Source: a virus. Taken from it: a stretch of DNA of 32,257 bases. The position numbers and the translations under genes were made by a program. The DNA lies in the IMG/VR virus record IMGVR_UViG_3300032116_000838, positions 1 through 32,257 of that record. One strand, given 5' to 3'. This document shows, piece after piece, positions 14,448 through 21,695 of this stretch (positions within the stretch are counted from its first letter, which is position 1; each line of letters begins with the position of its first letter). The notes under the pieces were generated by a model that worked only from the letters and a program-made list of their open reading frames with translations, did not search any database and was not told the DNA's origin.

Positions 14448-15796
14448 AAAATCCATCAGGAAATAAATTAGAGAAACTTGTCTTTGGGATGTTTGACCAA
14501 ATGGTTGAAGGTGCCGACAAGTATGTGACAAAACAAGGATCAACTTGGTTGATCTTCACCGAAAGTAGAAAATGGGTGATTGAGTTCACAAAAGATAAAA
14601 CCTTATGGTTCAACTATAATGTATTTCAAAATGAGTTGGATCTGATCGGTAAGGACTGCACCGAAGAAAGAGATTTGATTAAGAACTGGTTTGAATCAAG
14701 ATTTTTGAATAAACCAAAGATTGATGAAACTTTGGACAATGCTGCTAATATGATTCATCATATTGAAGACACCATTCAAAATGGGGTGAAAGAGGCCCAT
14801 CATGTTGATGTTATGAAGTTTTTTGATAAAAAAATGGAAAATACAATTCAAAATGGGGTGAAGAACACCTACCACTTTCAAACTGAGATTCCTAACCAGG
14901 TTGAAGACGTCATTCAAGAGGGGGTGAAACGCACTTTTGACATGGAATTCCGAAACCAGTTAAGTGTTGAAGACACCATTCAAGAGGGAGTGAAGGACAC
15001 CCTAAAAATATCAAACAAGCGTTCAAAGTCAGTTGAAGACACCATTCAAAATGGGGTGAAAGAAACAACACCTAGTGGTTATTTGGGTTCAATAGAGATG
15101 AAAGGGAAAATAGTTCATCAAATTGAATCTCCAAAACAAAATAATGAGGTTGAAGACACTATTCAAAATGGGGTAAGACACACCAAATCTTACAACTATA
15201 CCCGCAAGCGTTTCGTTGAAGACACCATACAAAATGGTGTTAAAGAAACCAAAGAGGATAGACTTTTTCGTACCATACATGTTATGAATACAATTAAAAA
15301 TGGAGTGAAAGAAACTAAAGAAAGTATGTTGGAAAGTTTGGAACAAATGGACCACCAGGTTACTAATAGTGAGATTACAGAAAACATTAACGACGCAATT
15401 GAAAATGGTGTTAAAGAAACTAAAGAAATTTCAAATATTAACTTAATGTCTGAAATTTTTAAGGTTAATGCGAAACAAGCAATAAGAGATGGTGTTAAAG
15501 AACTTAAAGTATGGAAATCCAATAGATGTGAAGAACACGGTTATTTTGAATTTGTTGATGGGATTCCAACATACACACCTATGATTCAAGTTAAGGATGT
15601 ACTTGAAAATGGTGTTAAAGAAATACAACCACTACCAGCACAAGATGGTAATAGAGATTGGGGTTTATATTATCACAGACAAGAAGATAGAACAAAACCA
15701 CATACAGAATATGTGAAAGAAGTTATTGAGGATTCTTACAATCATATGGGTAGAGTTGAAGGTGTAATTAGAAATACAAATAAAGATGGGATTTGA
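14444..15796 (+). CDS. Repeat protein with eleven DTIQNGVK-type motifs
   Basis: 450 residues from MKNPSGNK. Residues 1-95 form a mixed domain (MVEGADKYVTKQGSTWLIF, KWVIEFTKDKTLWFNYNVF, ERDLIKNWFESRFLN). The rest carries eleven copies of a motif close to E-D-T-I-Q-N-G-V-K-E-T, starting at residues 108, 132, 154, 176, 198, 237, 259, 281, 316, 344 and 384. Most successive copies are 22 residues apart; sequence between copies is unrelated. Copies 1-7 are nearly identical in DNA, later ones drift. Family and function not recognised. Repeats of this type suggest a repeated binding element or amphipathic helix. It overlaps the lipoprotein gene by ATGA and the next gene by 11 bases. Confidence 0.78.
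   Translation: MKNPSGNKLEKLVFGMFDQMVEGADKYVTKQGSTWLIFTESRKWVIEFTKDKTLWFNYNVFQNELDLIGKDCTEERDLIKNWFESRFLNKPKIDETLDNAANMIHHIEDTIQNGVKEAHHVDVMKFFDKKMENTIQNGVKNTYHFQTEIPNQVEDVIQEGVKRTFDMEFRNQLSVEDTIQEGVKDTLKISNKRSKSVEDTIQNGVKETTPSGYLGSIEMKGKIVHQIESPKQNNEVEDTIQNGVRHTKSYNYTRKRFVEDTIQNGVKETKEDRLFRTIHVMNTIKNGVKETKESMLESLEQMDHQVTNSEITENINDAIENGVKETKEISNINLMSEIFKVNAKQAIRDGVKELKVWKSNRCEEHGYFEFVDGIPTYTPMIQVKDVLENGVKEIQPLPAQDGNRDWGLYYHRQEDRTKPHTEYVKEVIEDSYNHMGRVEGVIRNTNKDGI
14765..15619 (+). repeat. Eleven in-frame coding repeats, mostly 66-bp period
   Basis: Copies of about 26 bases close to GAAGACACCATTCAAAATGG plus GGTGAA start at 14765, 14837, 14903, 14969, 15035, 15152, 15218, 15284, 15389, 15473 and 15593. 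Every interval is a multiple of three and six of the ten are exactly 66 (14837 to 15035 and 15152 to 15284, with 72 before). The intervening DNA is not similar between copies. This is a protein repeat, not a CRISPR array. Confidence 0.9.
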
Positions 15797-16103
15797 TAAG
15801 AAGATATTAGATTTGAGTAGAACGATCTATCAAACATCTGTAATGGTTCACGGAACAAAACAGAACCCGTCAGAACAGATTGATAAGATCAGAGCGATGA
15901 TCCGTGAGTTCATCAGGACAGAAGTTGTTCCTTATGAGTTGACAAATCAAGAAAAATTGACTTTTATTTTAAAAAACGAATCGATGATCTGTGATGCGAT
16001 TGGTAAAGGACACAAGGCAAGTAACGGAGATGAGTTCCAACCTGTCAGAGATAAAATAAAAAAATACAGAATTGAATTAGGAATTATTAAAGATGGAAAA
16101 TAA
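15786..16103 (+). CDS. Hypothetical protein, 105 aa
   Basis: Soluble helical protein (KKILDLSRTIYQTSVMVHGT, then EQIDKIRAMIREFIRTEVVP, then KKYRIELGIIKDGK). No family recognised. Starts in the last 11 bases of the repeat-protein gene and overlaps the following small gene by 11 bases. Confidence 0.68.
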   Translation: MGFDKKILDLSRTIYQTSVMVHGTKQNPSEQIDKIRAMIREFIRTEVVPYELTNQEKLTFILKNESMICDAIGKGHKASNGDEFQPVRDKIKKYRIELGIIKDGK

Positions 16104-16257
16104 TATTGAACAAAGTGCTGTAGACTGGTTAGTTGAGCAGTACAAGAAAGTTGGTGGGATTTCTATTAGTATGGCAGAAAAAGCCAAACAAATGGAGAAC
16201 GAAAAATTGGAATCCCTCAAAGATTTTGAAACTTGGAAAGAATGGAAAAACAAATAA
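16093..16257 (+). CDS. Small conserved-looking phage protein, 54 aa
   Basis: Starts MENNIEQSAVDWLVEQYKKV and ends FETWKEWKNK; charged and helical. The segment SAVDWLVEQ followed by a run of glutamates and lysines resembles a short protein found in many large phages, function unknown. It begins inside the end of the previous gene and stops one base before the next ATG. A longer reading in another frame from 16133 is a shadow of this gene joined to the next. Confidence 0.62.
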   Translation: MENNIEQSAVDWLVEQYKKVGGISISMAEKAKQMENEKLESLKDFETWKEWKNK

Positions 16258-16258
16258 T

Positions 16259-16417
16259 ATGGGAAAATTATCAATTTTAACACGACTCCGACTATGGATC
16301 GGATCAATAGGATGGAGAATGTTTATTTGGGGTGCTGATACAACAGAAGAAAAATATTGGGATGACATCTATGAATTAGAAAAAATGCGTAGAGAACAAA
16401 AAGAAGAGGAAGAATAA
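16259..16417 (+). CDS. Small hypothetical protein, 52 aa
   Basis: Begins MGKLSILTRLRLWIGSIGWR, an amphipathic or membrane-surface helix, and ends in an acidic, charged tail (EKMRREQKEEEE). Function unknown. The start directly follows the previous stop (TAATATG) and one base separates it from the thymidylate synthase gene. Confidence 0.58.
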   Translation: MGKLSILTRLRLWIGSIGWRMFIWGADTTEEKYWDDIYELEKMRREQKEEEE

Positions 16418-16418
16418 C

Positions 16419-17585
16419 ATGAATAAGTTAGATAAACAATACCAAGATTTACTCCAAACTATTTTAGATTACGGAGTTGAAAAGAAAGACCGAACAGGTA
16501 CAGGAACCAAAAGTATTTTTGGTTATACCATTCGTCATAACATGAAAGATGGGTTCCCATTACTTACAACCAAGAAGATGGCTTGGAAAACTATGGTGAC
16601 CGAGTTATTATGGTTCCTTCGTGGTGATACAAACATTAAGTTCCTTGTTGATAATGGTTGTCATATTTGGGATGGTGATGCGTACAAGAATTACTGTACC
16701 GCTTATAAAGATGGTCACGAATTTTATGAGGATGAACAAGTAAAGCGTTCTTTTACTCAAGAAGAATTCATCAACAAAATCAAAACAGATGATGAGTTTG
16801 CTAAAAAGTGGGGTGAATTAGGTCCCGTGTATGGTAAGCAATGGAGAAGTTGGGGTAGTAATATAATAGATGAGTTGGGTAATGTTTATACCAATGAAGT
16901 TGATTACGATATTCAAAATGGAAAATTACCATATGGTTCTTCCAATAGAAAATTTGTTATTGATGAAATTAAAAAATTAAACCCGTCAATAGACCAAATC
17001 CAAAACCTAATCCGTGACCTTAAAACAAATCCAGACTCAAGACGATTAATGGTTTCAGCTTGGAATGTTGGAGAATTAGACCAAATGGTACTTCCACCTT
17101 GCCATTATGGATTTCAAGTTTATACAAGAGAGTTGAGTTCACAGGAACGCAAGGACATTTACGATAAGTCAAACCACGCGAAAGATATCTTTCCAACCGA
17201 TGAAAATGGATGGAATAACTTATTTGATGGATTTAATATTCCAACCAGAGCAATCTCTTTAATGTATAACGCTAGAAGCCAAGATGTTCCACTTGGAACA
17301 CCATTTAATTTGGCATCTTATGGATTACTTCTAACAATATTAGCAAAGGAGGTTAATATGGTTCCTGATGAGTTAATTTCAAATATGGGTGATTGTCACA
17401 TATACCTTAATCAGATTGATGGTGTAAAAGAACAATTAACAAGAGAACCATTTGAGTTGCCAACCCTTAATCCATTCCCAACTTATGAAGGGTCAAGACC
17501 ATCTATAGAATCTTATGTTATTGGTGATTTCACACTTAAAAACTACCAATCACACCCGACTATCAAAATGCCGCTTTCTAACTAG
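16419..17585 (+). CDS. thyA: Thymidylate synthase (ThyA type)
   Basis: Makes dTMP from dUMP with methylenetetrahydrofolate for phage DNA synthesis. Visible: DRTGTGT (24-30), phosphate-binding Arg25; ELLWFLRGDTNI (62-73); LGPVYGKQWR (134-143); DSRRL; SAWNVGELDQM; catalytic Cys228 in LPPCHYGFQ; RSQDVPLGTPFNLASY (286-301); and the C-terminal MGDCHIYLNQ. At 388 residues it is ~120 longer than E. coli ThyA; extra sequence lies at about 86-130, 148-188 and 238-280, but the reading frame is intact and all core motifs are present. A hairpin and a homing endonuclease gene follow directly. Confidence 0.93.
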   Translation: MNKLDKQYQDLLQTILDYGVEKKDRTGTGTKSIFGYTIRHNMKDGFPLLTTKKMAWKTMVTELLWFLRGDTNIKFLVDNGCHIWDGDAYKNYCTAYKDGHEFYEDEQVKRSFTQEEFINKIKTDDEFAKKWGELGPVYGKQWRSWGSNIIDELGNVYTNEVDYDIQNGKLPYGSSNRKFVIDEIKKLNPSIDQIQNLIRDLKTNPDSRRLMVSAWNVGELDQMVLPPCHYGFQVYTRELSSQERKDIYDKSNHAKDIFPTDENGWNNLFDGFNIPTRAISLMYNARSQDVPLGTPFNLASYGLLLTILAKEVNMVPDELISNMGDCHIYLNQIDGVKEQLTREPFELPTLNPFPTYEGSRPSIESYVIGDFTLKNYQSHPTIKMPLSN

Positions 17586-17591
17586 TTTTTT

Positions 17592-17649
17592 TAGGACTAC
17601 CCTTTAACTTTTTAACTTTTGTAGATATTTATATTAAAAGGTAGTCCTA
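17592..17649 (+). promoter_or_regulatory. Long hairpin ending on the start codon of the homing endonuclease
   Basis: AGGACTACC (17593-17601) pairs with GGTAGTCCT (17640-17648); the base pair outside it joins T17592 to A17649, the A of the ATG. After one C-A mismatch, five more pairs (TTTAA 17603-17607 with TTAAA 17634-17638) extend it inward around a 26-base loop. In read-through transcripts from thyA this would bury the start region; transcripts begun inside the loop would lack the 5' arm. Confidence 0.72.
17626..17633 (+). promoter_or_regulatory. Late-promoter-like motif TATTTATA
   Basis: TATTTATA with 15 bases to the ATG at 17649, the same placement as before the endolysin, 21696 and 31963 genes. 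Transcription would start near 17640, at the edge of the 3' hairpin arm. Confidence 0.5.
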
Positions 17650-18383
17650 TGATTGGAATTTATAGAATAAAAAATTTGAAAAACAAAAAGTGTTATTATG
17701 GTTCTTCTAAAAATATAGAAAAAAGATGGAGAACACATTCAAACAACTTAAAAAACGGAAAACATCATAATATCCACTTACAAAGGTCTTGGGATAAGTA
17801 TGGTGAGGATAATTTTGTGTTTGAGTTGGTTGAGGAGTGTAATGAAACTATATTACTTGAGTTAGAACAAAAATACTTGGATTTAAACCCTGAGTTCAAT
17901 ATAGGGATTAAATCAAGTGGAGGAGATAATCTTACAAAAAACCCAAATAAAGAAGACATTGTTCGTAAAATGACTCAATCAGTTAAAAAAAGATATGAAT
18001 TAATGTCTGAAGATGAAAGAAAAGAAAAACATTCCCAACCGATGGATAAAAATCCAAATTGGAAAGGTGGTACAAGTTTTAAATATTGTGAATGCGGTGT
18101 AAAAATATTACCAACCAACAATATTTGTATAAATTGTAGAGATAAGAGTGGTGATAAAAATCCATTTTTTGGAAAACAACATACAGAAGAGACAAAACGA
18201 AAATTAAGTGAATTTAGAAAAGGAACTTATAATGGAGAACAAAATATACCTATAATAATTGATGATATTGAATATAGGTCTGCCGGTGAAGCGTCTAAAT
18301 TACTTAACATACCTATGGTAACTATTAGATGGAGAGTTAAAAGTAAAAACAAAAAGTTTGACAATTACAGATATAAAAATTAA
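17649..18383 (+). CDS. GIY-YIG homing endonuclease with NUMOD motifs
   Basis: 244 residues, free-standing homing endonuclease of the I-TevI/Seg type. N-terminal nuclease: GIY (3-5), YYG (16-18), Arg26, His30, His40, Glu71/Glu73 and Asn84, matching the order of I-TevI active-site residues. Then two NUMOD3-like DNA-binding motifs (DKNPNWKGG at 133, DKNPFFGKQHTEETKRKL at 169), a possible zinc site Cys147/149-Cys160/163 between them, and a NUMOD1-like helix-turn-helix (YRSAGEASKLLNIPMVTIRW, 209-228). Such enzymes cut a phage genome lacking the gene so it is copied in. It lies between thyA and a small gene without interrupting either. Confidence 0.92.
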   Translation: MIGIYRIKNLKNKKCYYGSSKNIEKRWRTHSNNLKNGKHHNIHLQRSWDKYGEDNFVFELVEECNETILLELEQKYLDLNPEFNIGIKSSGGDNLTKNPNKEDIVRKMTQSVKKRYELMSEDERKEKHSQPMDKNPNWKGGTSFKYCECGVKILPTNNICINCRDKSGDKNPFFGKQHTEETKRKLSEFRKGTYNGEQNIPIIIDDIEYRSAGEASKLLNIPMVTIRWRVKSKNKKFDNYRYKN

Positions 18384-18393
18384 AATTAAAAAA

Positions 18394-18519
18394 ATGAAAA
18401 TTGATAAAATAAAACTTGACCACAATAATCGAATGATTAGAATTGGTTTTGGAAAACACGATGGTAATTGGTTTTTCAGAATTGATTTATGGTATAAAGG
18501 ATATAGAATAAAAAAATAA
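18394..18519 (+). CDS. Small hypothetical protein, 41 aa
   Basis: Starts MKIDKIKLDHNNRMIRIGFG and ends FRIDLWYKGYRIKK: a beta-rich, basic small protein. The R-I-G-F-G...F-R-I-D-L-W pattern recalls small phage proteins with two short strands. Preceded by AAAAAAA, a typical start context here. Function unknown. Confidence 0.5.
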   Translation: MKIDKIKLDHNNRMIRIGFGKHDGNWFFRIDLWYKGYRIKK

Positions 18520-18520
18520 T

Positions 18521-18958
18521 ATGATGACAAAAGTATATTCAGCATTCCCCGGTGTAGGGAAGACAACCTATTTCAACACAACAGATAGAAATGTGTTGGA
18601 CAGTGATAGTTCAAAGTTTGATAAGAAAAATTTTCCTGACAACTACATTGATCATATTGAAAGAAACATTCAGGATCCAAAAATAGATAAGATCTTAGTA
18701 TCATCACATAAAGATGTGAGAGACGCACTTCTTAAAAAAGGAATCCCATTTGTGTTGGTTTACCCAAACAGAGACATTAAAGATGAATACATCCAACGAT
18801 ACAAAGACAGAGGTAATAACGATGCGTTTGTTGACTTGTTGGAAAAAAATTGGGATAATTGGATGGACGAGATGGACCAAATGGAAGCACCACAAGGTCA
18901 AACATTATACAAAGTTAAATTAGGTCCAGGTCAGTATTTAGCTGACGTAATTGATTAA
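18521..18958 (+). CDS. P-loop nucleotide kinase-like phage protein
   Basis: 145 residues with an N-terminal Walker A, AFPGVGKTT (8-16), followed by NVLDSDSSKFD, ILVSSHKDVRDALLKKG, FVLVYPNRDIKDEYIQRYK and LLEKNWDNWMDEM. This order (P-loop, D-S-D-S, S-S-H, Y-P near a basic lid) resembles a small P-loop kinase-like family frequent in large phages; substrate unknown. Two adjacent ATGs (18521, 18524) are possible starts. Confidence 0.78.
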   Translation: MMTKVYSAFPGVGKTTYFNTTDRNVLDSDSSKFDKKNFPDNYIDHIERNIQDPKIDKILVSSHKDVRDALLKKGIPFVLVYPNRDIKDEYIQRYKDRGNNDAFVDLLEKNWDNWMDEMDQMEAPQGQTLYKVKLGPGQYLADVID

Positions 18959-18961
18959 ATT

Positions 18962-19204
18962 ATGAGAACAATTAAAATCAGATTTGTAAAAACTAAAAAT
19001 GCTAATTACCACCTCCAAAGAAAAGGATGGTTTGGTAGATGGAAAGATATTGGTTATAGTGTTGATATGGGATATGGAGGTTTTTATATGATATATACCG
19101 CCAAAACAAAAGAAGAATTACTTGATGAGGTTTTAGATAAACATTACCAAGTGTGTAGAAACCATGTTGAGATTATAGAATACCCAACAATAAAAATTTA
19201 TTAA
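18962..19204 (+). CDS. Small hypothetical protein, 80 aa
   Basis: Beta-rich (IKIRFVKTKNANYHLQRK, WKDIGYSVDMGYGGFYMIY) with a helix KTKEELLDEVLDKHYQ. No family recognised. Three bases after the previous stop, with the AAATT-ATG start context. Confidence 0.65.
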   Translation: MRTIKIRFVKTKNANYHLQRKGWFGRWKDIGYSVDMGYGGFYMIYTAKTKEELLDEVLDKHYQVCRNHVEIIEYPTIKIY

Positions 19205-19209
19205 AAATT

Positions 19210-19443
19210 ATGCAAACAAACACGTCGTGGGATGACCCACAATTATCAGACGGAGATTTCCCGTCAAACCAACCTAAGTTCAAAGTAGGAGACAAAGCAA
19301 TCAAAGTAAAAGGGTATAAGTTCCCATGTACAATCGTATCAGTATTCCAAACAGCAGAAGGACATGTACGAGTTGTTGGTGAGATGGATGAATACGGATT
19401 ACTACACATTTTTAACGAAGACCAATTAGAAAAAGCAAATTAA
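19210..19443 (+). CDS. Small SH3/KOW-like protein, 77 aa
   Basis: An acidic N-terminal tail precedes a small barrel-like domain: FKVGDKAIKVKGYKFPCTIV, VFQTAEGHVRVVGEM, GLLHIFNEDQLEK. The start F-K-V-G-D-x-A and ending H-I-F-N-x-x-Q-L are common in phage-encoded SH3/KOW-like proteins of unknown function. Start context AAAATT-ATG; ClpP begins two bases after its stop. Confidence 0.68.
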   Translation: MQTNTSWDDPQLSDGDFPSNQPKFKVGDKAIKVKGYKFPCTIVSVFQTAEGHVRVVGEMDEYGLLHIFNEDQLEKAN

Positions 19444-19444
19444 G

Positions 19445-20170
19445 ATGAATTACGGAAAAGAGTTTAGAAGTTTCGCAAAGAGCGAAGGAATTAGTTCACT
19501 GGCGTTGGACCAGTTTGAAGCATCACTTACCCCATACATTTTGGAAGAGAGAGAAATGAGAGTAACTCAAATGGACATCTTCTCAAGATTGATGCGTGAC
19601 CGTATCTTATGGTTATCGGGGCCTGTAGATCAAAGAATGTCAGATATAGTACAAGCACAATTATTGTTTTTGGATTCAGTTGAAAAGAAAGACATCACAC
19701 TTTATATTAATAGTCCTGGTGGTTCAGTAATGTGTGGTCTTGGTATTGTGGATTTGATGAACTATGTAAGTTCAGACATAGTGACCACAAACTTAGGTAT
19801 GTGTGCATCGATGGGTTCAGTTCTTGTATCATCAGGAACAAAAGGAAAACGTTCATCACTTATCCATTCAAAAGTAATGACACACCAAGTAAGTCACGGA
19901 ACACGAGGAAACATCCAAGACACTCGTATCGATCAAATGGAGGGTGAAAAGTATAACTACATTTTATTCAAGATCTTGGCGGAGAATTGCGGTAGAACAT
20001 TCCAAGAGGTATTAGACTTTTCATCAAGAGATAGATGGTACAATTCAGAAGAAGCAAAAGAGTTCGGACTTATTGATGAGATAATCGGAGCGGATAAAAA
20101 CAAATCAATCACGAACTACTTGGATGGGTTTGATGATTATTACAAGAAAGAAGTATTGGGTGTAAAGTAA
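19445..20170 (+). CDS. clpP: ClpP-family serine protease
   Basis: 241 residues, peptidase family S14. Landmarks: LYINSPGGSV (87-95), nucleophile Ser122 in CASMGSVL, His147 in VMTHQ, and Asp196 in SSRDRWYNSEEAKEFGLIDE. The catalytic triad is complete. The N-terminus is ~30 residues longer than bacterial ClpP before the R-I-L-W-L-S-G strand. Phage ClpP homologues occur in large phages; they may act in capsid maturation or alter host proteolysis, and this one has no Clp ATPase beside it. Its TAA lies in the loop of the following terminator. Confidence 0.92.
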   Translation: MNYGKEFRSFAKSEGISSLALDQFEASLTPYILEEREMRVTQMDIFSRLMRDRILWLSGPVDQRMSDIVQAQLLFLDSVEKKDITLYINSPGGSVMCGLGIVDLMNYVSSDIVTTNLGMCASMGSVLVSSGTKGKRSSLIHSKVMTHQVSHGTRGNIQDTRIDQMEGEKYNYILFKILAENCGRTFQEVLDFSSRDRWYNSEEAKEFGLIDEIIGADKNKSITNYLDGFDDYYKKEVLGVK

Positions 20171-20192
20171 ATATTTACACCCAAATATTTTT
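20158..20192 (+). terminator. Intrinsic terminator overlapping the clpP end
   Basis: GGGTGTAAA (20158-20166) pairs with TTTACACCC (20174-20182); five bases later comes TTTTT (20188-20192). The clpP stop codon TAA (20168-20170) lies in the seven-base loop. Confidence 0.75.
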
Positions 20193-20193
20193 A
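20186..20193 (+). promoter_or_regulatory. Possible late-promoter-like motif TATTTTTA
   Basis: TATTTTTA ends 14 bases before the ATG at 20208, matching the spacing of the TATTTATA motifs, but it coincides with the T tract of the clpP terminator and may only reflect that. Confidence 0.25.
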
Positions 20194-20207
20194 ATTAAAA
20201 TTAAATT

Positions 20208-20489
20208 ATGGAAAAAGAAATATTAAAAGAAACGGTAAGTAAGGAAAGACCGGTAATGCCAAAGAAAAAAACTTACAAACCAAGAAAGAAAAAAGAAAAT
20301 AAAGTTAATTTGGAAGATGAAATGGTAATGAGATCTGAAGAAATTCCTAATATAAGAGGGTTACAAAAACAGGTTGGGTACTATAAAATTGGTAAAAGTT
20401 TTCATGTATTTTTTGAACAAAAACCAAAAGCAATTCACAGATACTTTACCAAACTATTGTTAGGTTGGAAATGGCACGACCAAAAGTAA
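20208..20489 (+). CDS. Small basic hypothetical protein, 93 aa
   Basis: The N-terminal ~40 residues are very basic and probably disordered (PKKKTYKPRKKKENK), suggesting nucleic-acid contact. The C-terminal ~35 residues (VGYYKIGKSFHVFFEQKPKA, then KLLLGWKWHDQK) look beta-rich and conserved. No family recognised. The next gene starts 19 bases before its stop in another frame. Confidence 0.66.
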   Translation: MEKEILKETVSKERPVMPKKKTYKPRKKKENKVNLEDEMVMRSEEIPNIRGLQKQVGYYKIGKSFHVFFEQKPKAIHRYFTKLLLGWKWHDQK

Positions 20490-20719
20490 AAAGAATTCAT
20501 GTGAATCAACACCACATCAGATCCAACAAAACAAAAGGAACTGATCTACCTGTGATTACAATAAAGGAAGGTAAAACAAATACCTACTGTAATGAAGTAG
20601 AAATTTTGGGACCAAGTAAAGTAATATATGGAGGTTCAGGTTGTGATACCAAACCAATACTTAGTTGTGGTGCAAGAGTGGTAATTGAAACTACAAGTGA
20701 TATAAACATTATAACATAA
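20471..20719 (+). CDS. Conserved small phage protein, 82 aa
   Basis: Begins MARPKVKRIHVNQHHIRSNK, then LPVITIKEGKTN, EVEILGPSKVIY and LSCGARVVIET. I recognise this pattern (H-V-N-Q-H start, V-x-I-x-G-P-S, C-G-A-R-V-x-I-E-T) from a widespread phage protein of unknown function; beta-rich. An ATG at 20465 would add two residues. The stop codon abuts the bidirectional terminator. Confidence 0.75.
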   Translation: MARPKVKRIHVNQHHIRSNKTKGTDLPVITIKEGKTNTYCNEVEILGPSKVIYGGSGCDTKPILSCGARVVIETTSDINIIT

Positions 20720-20745
20720 AAAACCCCGATTTGAGTCGGGGTTTT
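20720..20745. terminator. Bidirectional terminator between convergent genes
   Basis: AAAACCCCGA (20720-20729) pairs perfectly with TCGGGGTTTT (20736-20745) around a six-base loop. T runs exist on both strands, so it can end the plus-strand unit and the minus-strand endolysin gene. Confidence 0.9.
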
Positions 20746-20750
20746 GTGTT

Positions 20751-21587
20751 TTACTTAAGTAAGTTATAATACTCTTTGAAATGTTTGATTCGATCAGGTA
20801 AGCCAATAGTTCCACCATTCACTCTCTTTGTCACTGCAGTTACAGTTGCATCATCCGTACCTTTATCACAGATTGACCATAATTTATTTGAGTCAAAGAA
20901 GAATGCTGCCGATGCTAAAGGATATTTGGTTGCAACTAAATCAGGGTTCGCAACACAATCTTCACCAATGAATTTTGTAAAGTTAGTATAGTTTGCCTTA
21001 CCTGTTAATTGAATGTAACCTCTACCTCTAAATTTAAAACCTTCTTTAGATGCTTCATCACCATTACCCATTCTTGATGCGTAAACACGAGATGCGATTT
21101 TTTCAGGTTGACGAGCATAAGACTCATTCAGGTTACCAGGGAAATACTTACCAAAGATTTTCTTTAAACCATCGGCAGAGTAATTCAAGTTCTCACTAAC
21201 CGCTTTAAAACCGCCTGACTCGTGACCACATTGCGCTAAGAAATGAGCTAGTCTTAAATTATTTGTGATGTTGAATTTTTTGGCAGTTTCAGGTATCTGT
21301 GCAAGAACTGCATCAGGAATGTGACCCTTTAATTTTTCAATATTTAATGGACCTCCTGATGGGATAACCACATCCTCTTTAATAACTTCTGCGGTAGGTT
21401 TTGACTCACCAAATAGTTTTGCCCATGTGGCATCACCAACGATACCATCATCTTTTAAACCATTTGCTTTTTGCCAAGCTTTAACCGCGGCTTCTGTTTT
21501 AGGACCAAATTTTCCAATTGCTTCTACACCTAATTTTTCTTGGAGTTTTTTTACGTCAGCTCCTTCTGACCCAACTTTTAGTACCAT
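20751..21587 (-). CDS. Endolysin: peptidoglycan-binding plus GH19-like domain
   Basis: 278 residues from MVLKVGSEGADV. Residues 5-58 are a peptidoglycan-binding type 1 domain (DVKKLQEKLG, GKFGPKTEAAVKAWQ, DGIVGDATWAKLFG). A GH19-type chitinase/lysozyme domain follows from about 85 to 278: HFLAQCGHESGGF with likely catalytic Glu123, second acid candidate Glu132, RGRGYIQLTGKANY (187-200), and VTKRVNGGTIGLPDR (252-266). It should cleave cell-wall glycan for host lysis. No signal peptide, so release probably needs a holin. A start at 21626 would add 13 residues and cover the promoter motif. It is the only minus-strand gene in the window. Confidence 0.9.
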   Translation of the reverse strand: MVLKVGSEGADVKKLQEKLGVEAIGKFGPKTEAAVKAWQKANGLKDDGIVGDATWAKLFGESKPTAEVIKEDVVIPSGGPLNIEKLKGHIPDAVLAQIPETAKKFNITNNLRLAHFLAQCGHESGGFKAVSENLNYSADGLKKIFGKYFPGNLNESYARQPEKIASRVYASRMGNGDEASKEGFKFRGRGYIQLTGKANYTNFTKFIGEDCVANPDLVATKYPLASAAFFFDSNKLWSICDKGTDDATVTAVTKRVNGGTIGLPDRIKHFKEYYNLLK

Positions 21588-21602
21588 AATTTTTGATTTT
21601 CC

Positions 21603-21610
21603 TATAAATA
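21603..21610 (-). promoter_or_regulatory. Late-promoter-like motif for the endolysin
   Basis: On the minus strand the bases read TATTTATA and end 15 bases before the endolysin ATG. The plus strand shows TATAAATA. Confidence 0.5.
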
Positions 21611-21673
21611 GTAAATTCTCAGACAAAGTAAAGATTTTATTATAAAAAAAACCTCAGTTCGTGAATTTTGAGA

Positions 21674-21681
21674 TACTTATT
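21674..21681 (+). promoter_or_regulatory. Late-promoter-like motif, divergent
   Basis: TACTTATT, six of eight matches to TATTTATA, ends 14 bases before the ATG at 21696. It lies back to back with the endolysin motif in a 108-base divergent intergenic region. Confidence 0.4.
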
Positions 21682-21695
21682 AGAAAAAGGGAATT

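Noticed and set aside
15089-15522. Long minus-strand ORFs opposite the repeat protein
   Set aside because: They are antisense shadows of the repeats with low-complexity translations and no start context; the plus-strand frame spans the whole region.
14765-15619. CRISPR array (26-base repeats with ~40-base spacers)
   Set aside because: Intervals are all multiples of three, repeats and spacers form one open reading frame, and repeats diverge at third codon positions and over distance, as expected for a protein repeat.
21588-21626. N-terminal extension of the endolysin (start at 21626)
   Set aside because: The added 13 residues precede the usual start of the peptidoglycan-binding domain and would cover the late-promoter-like motif.
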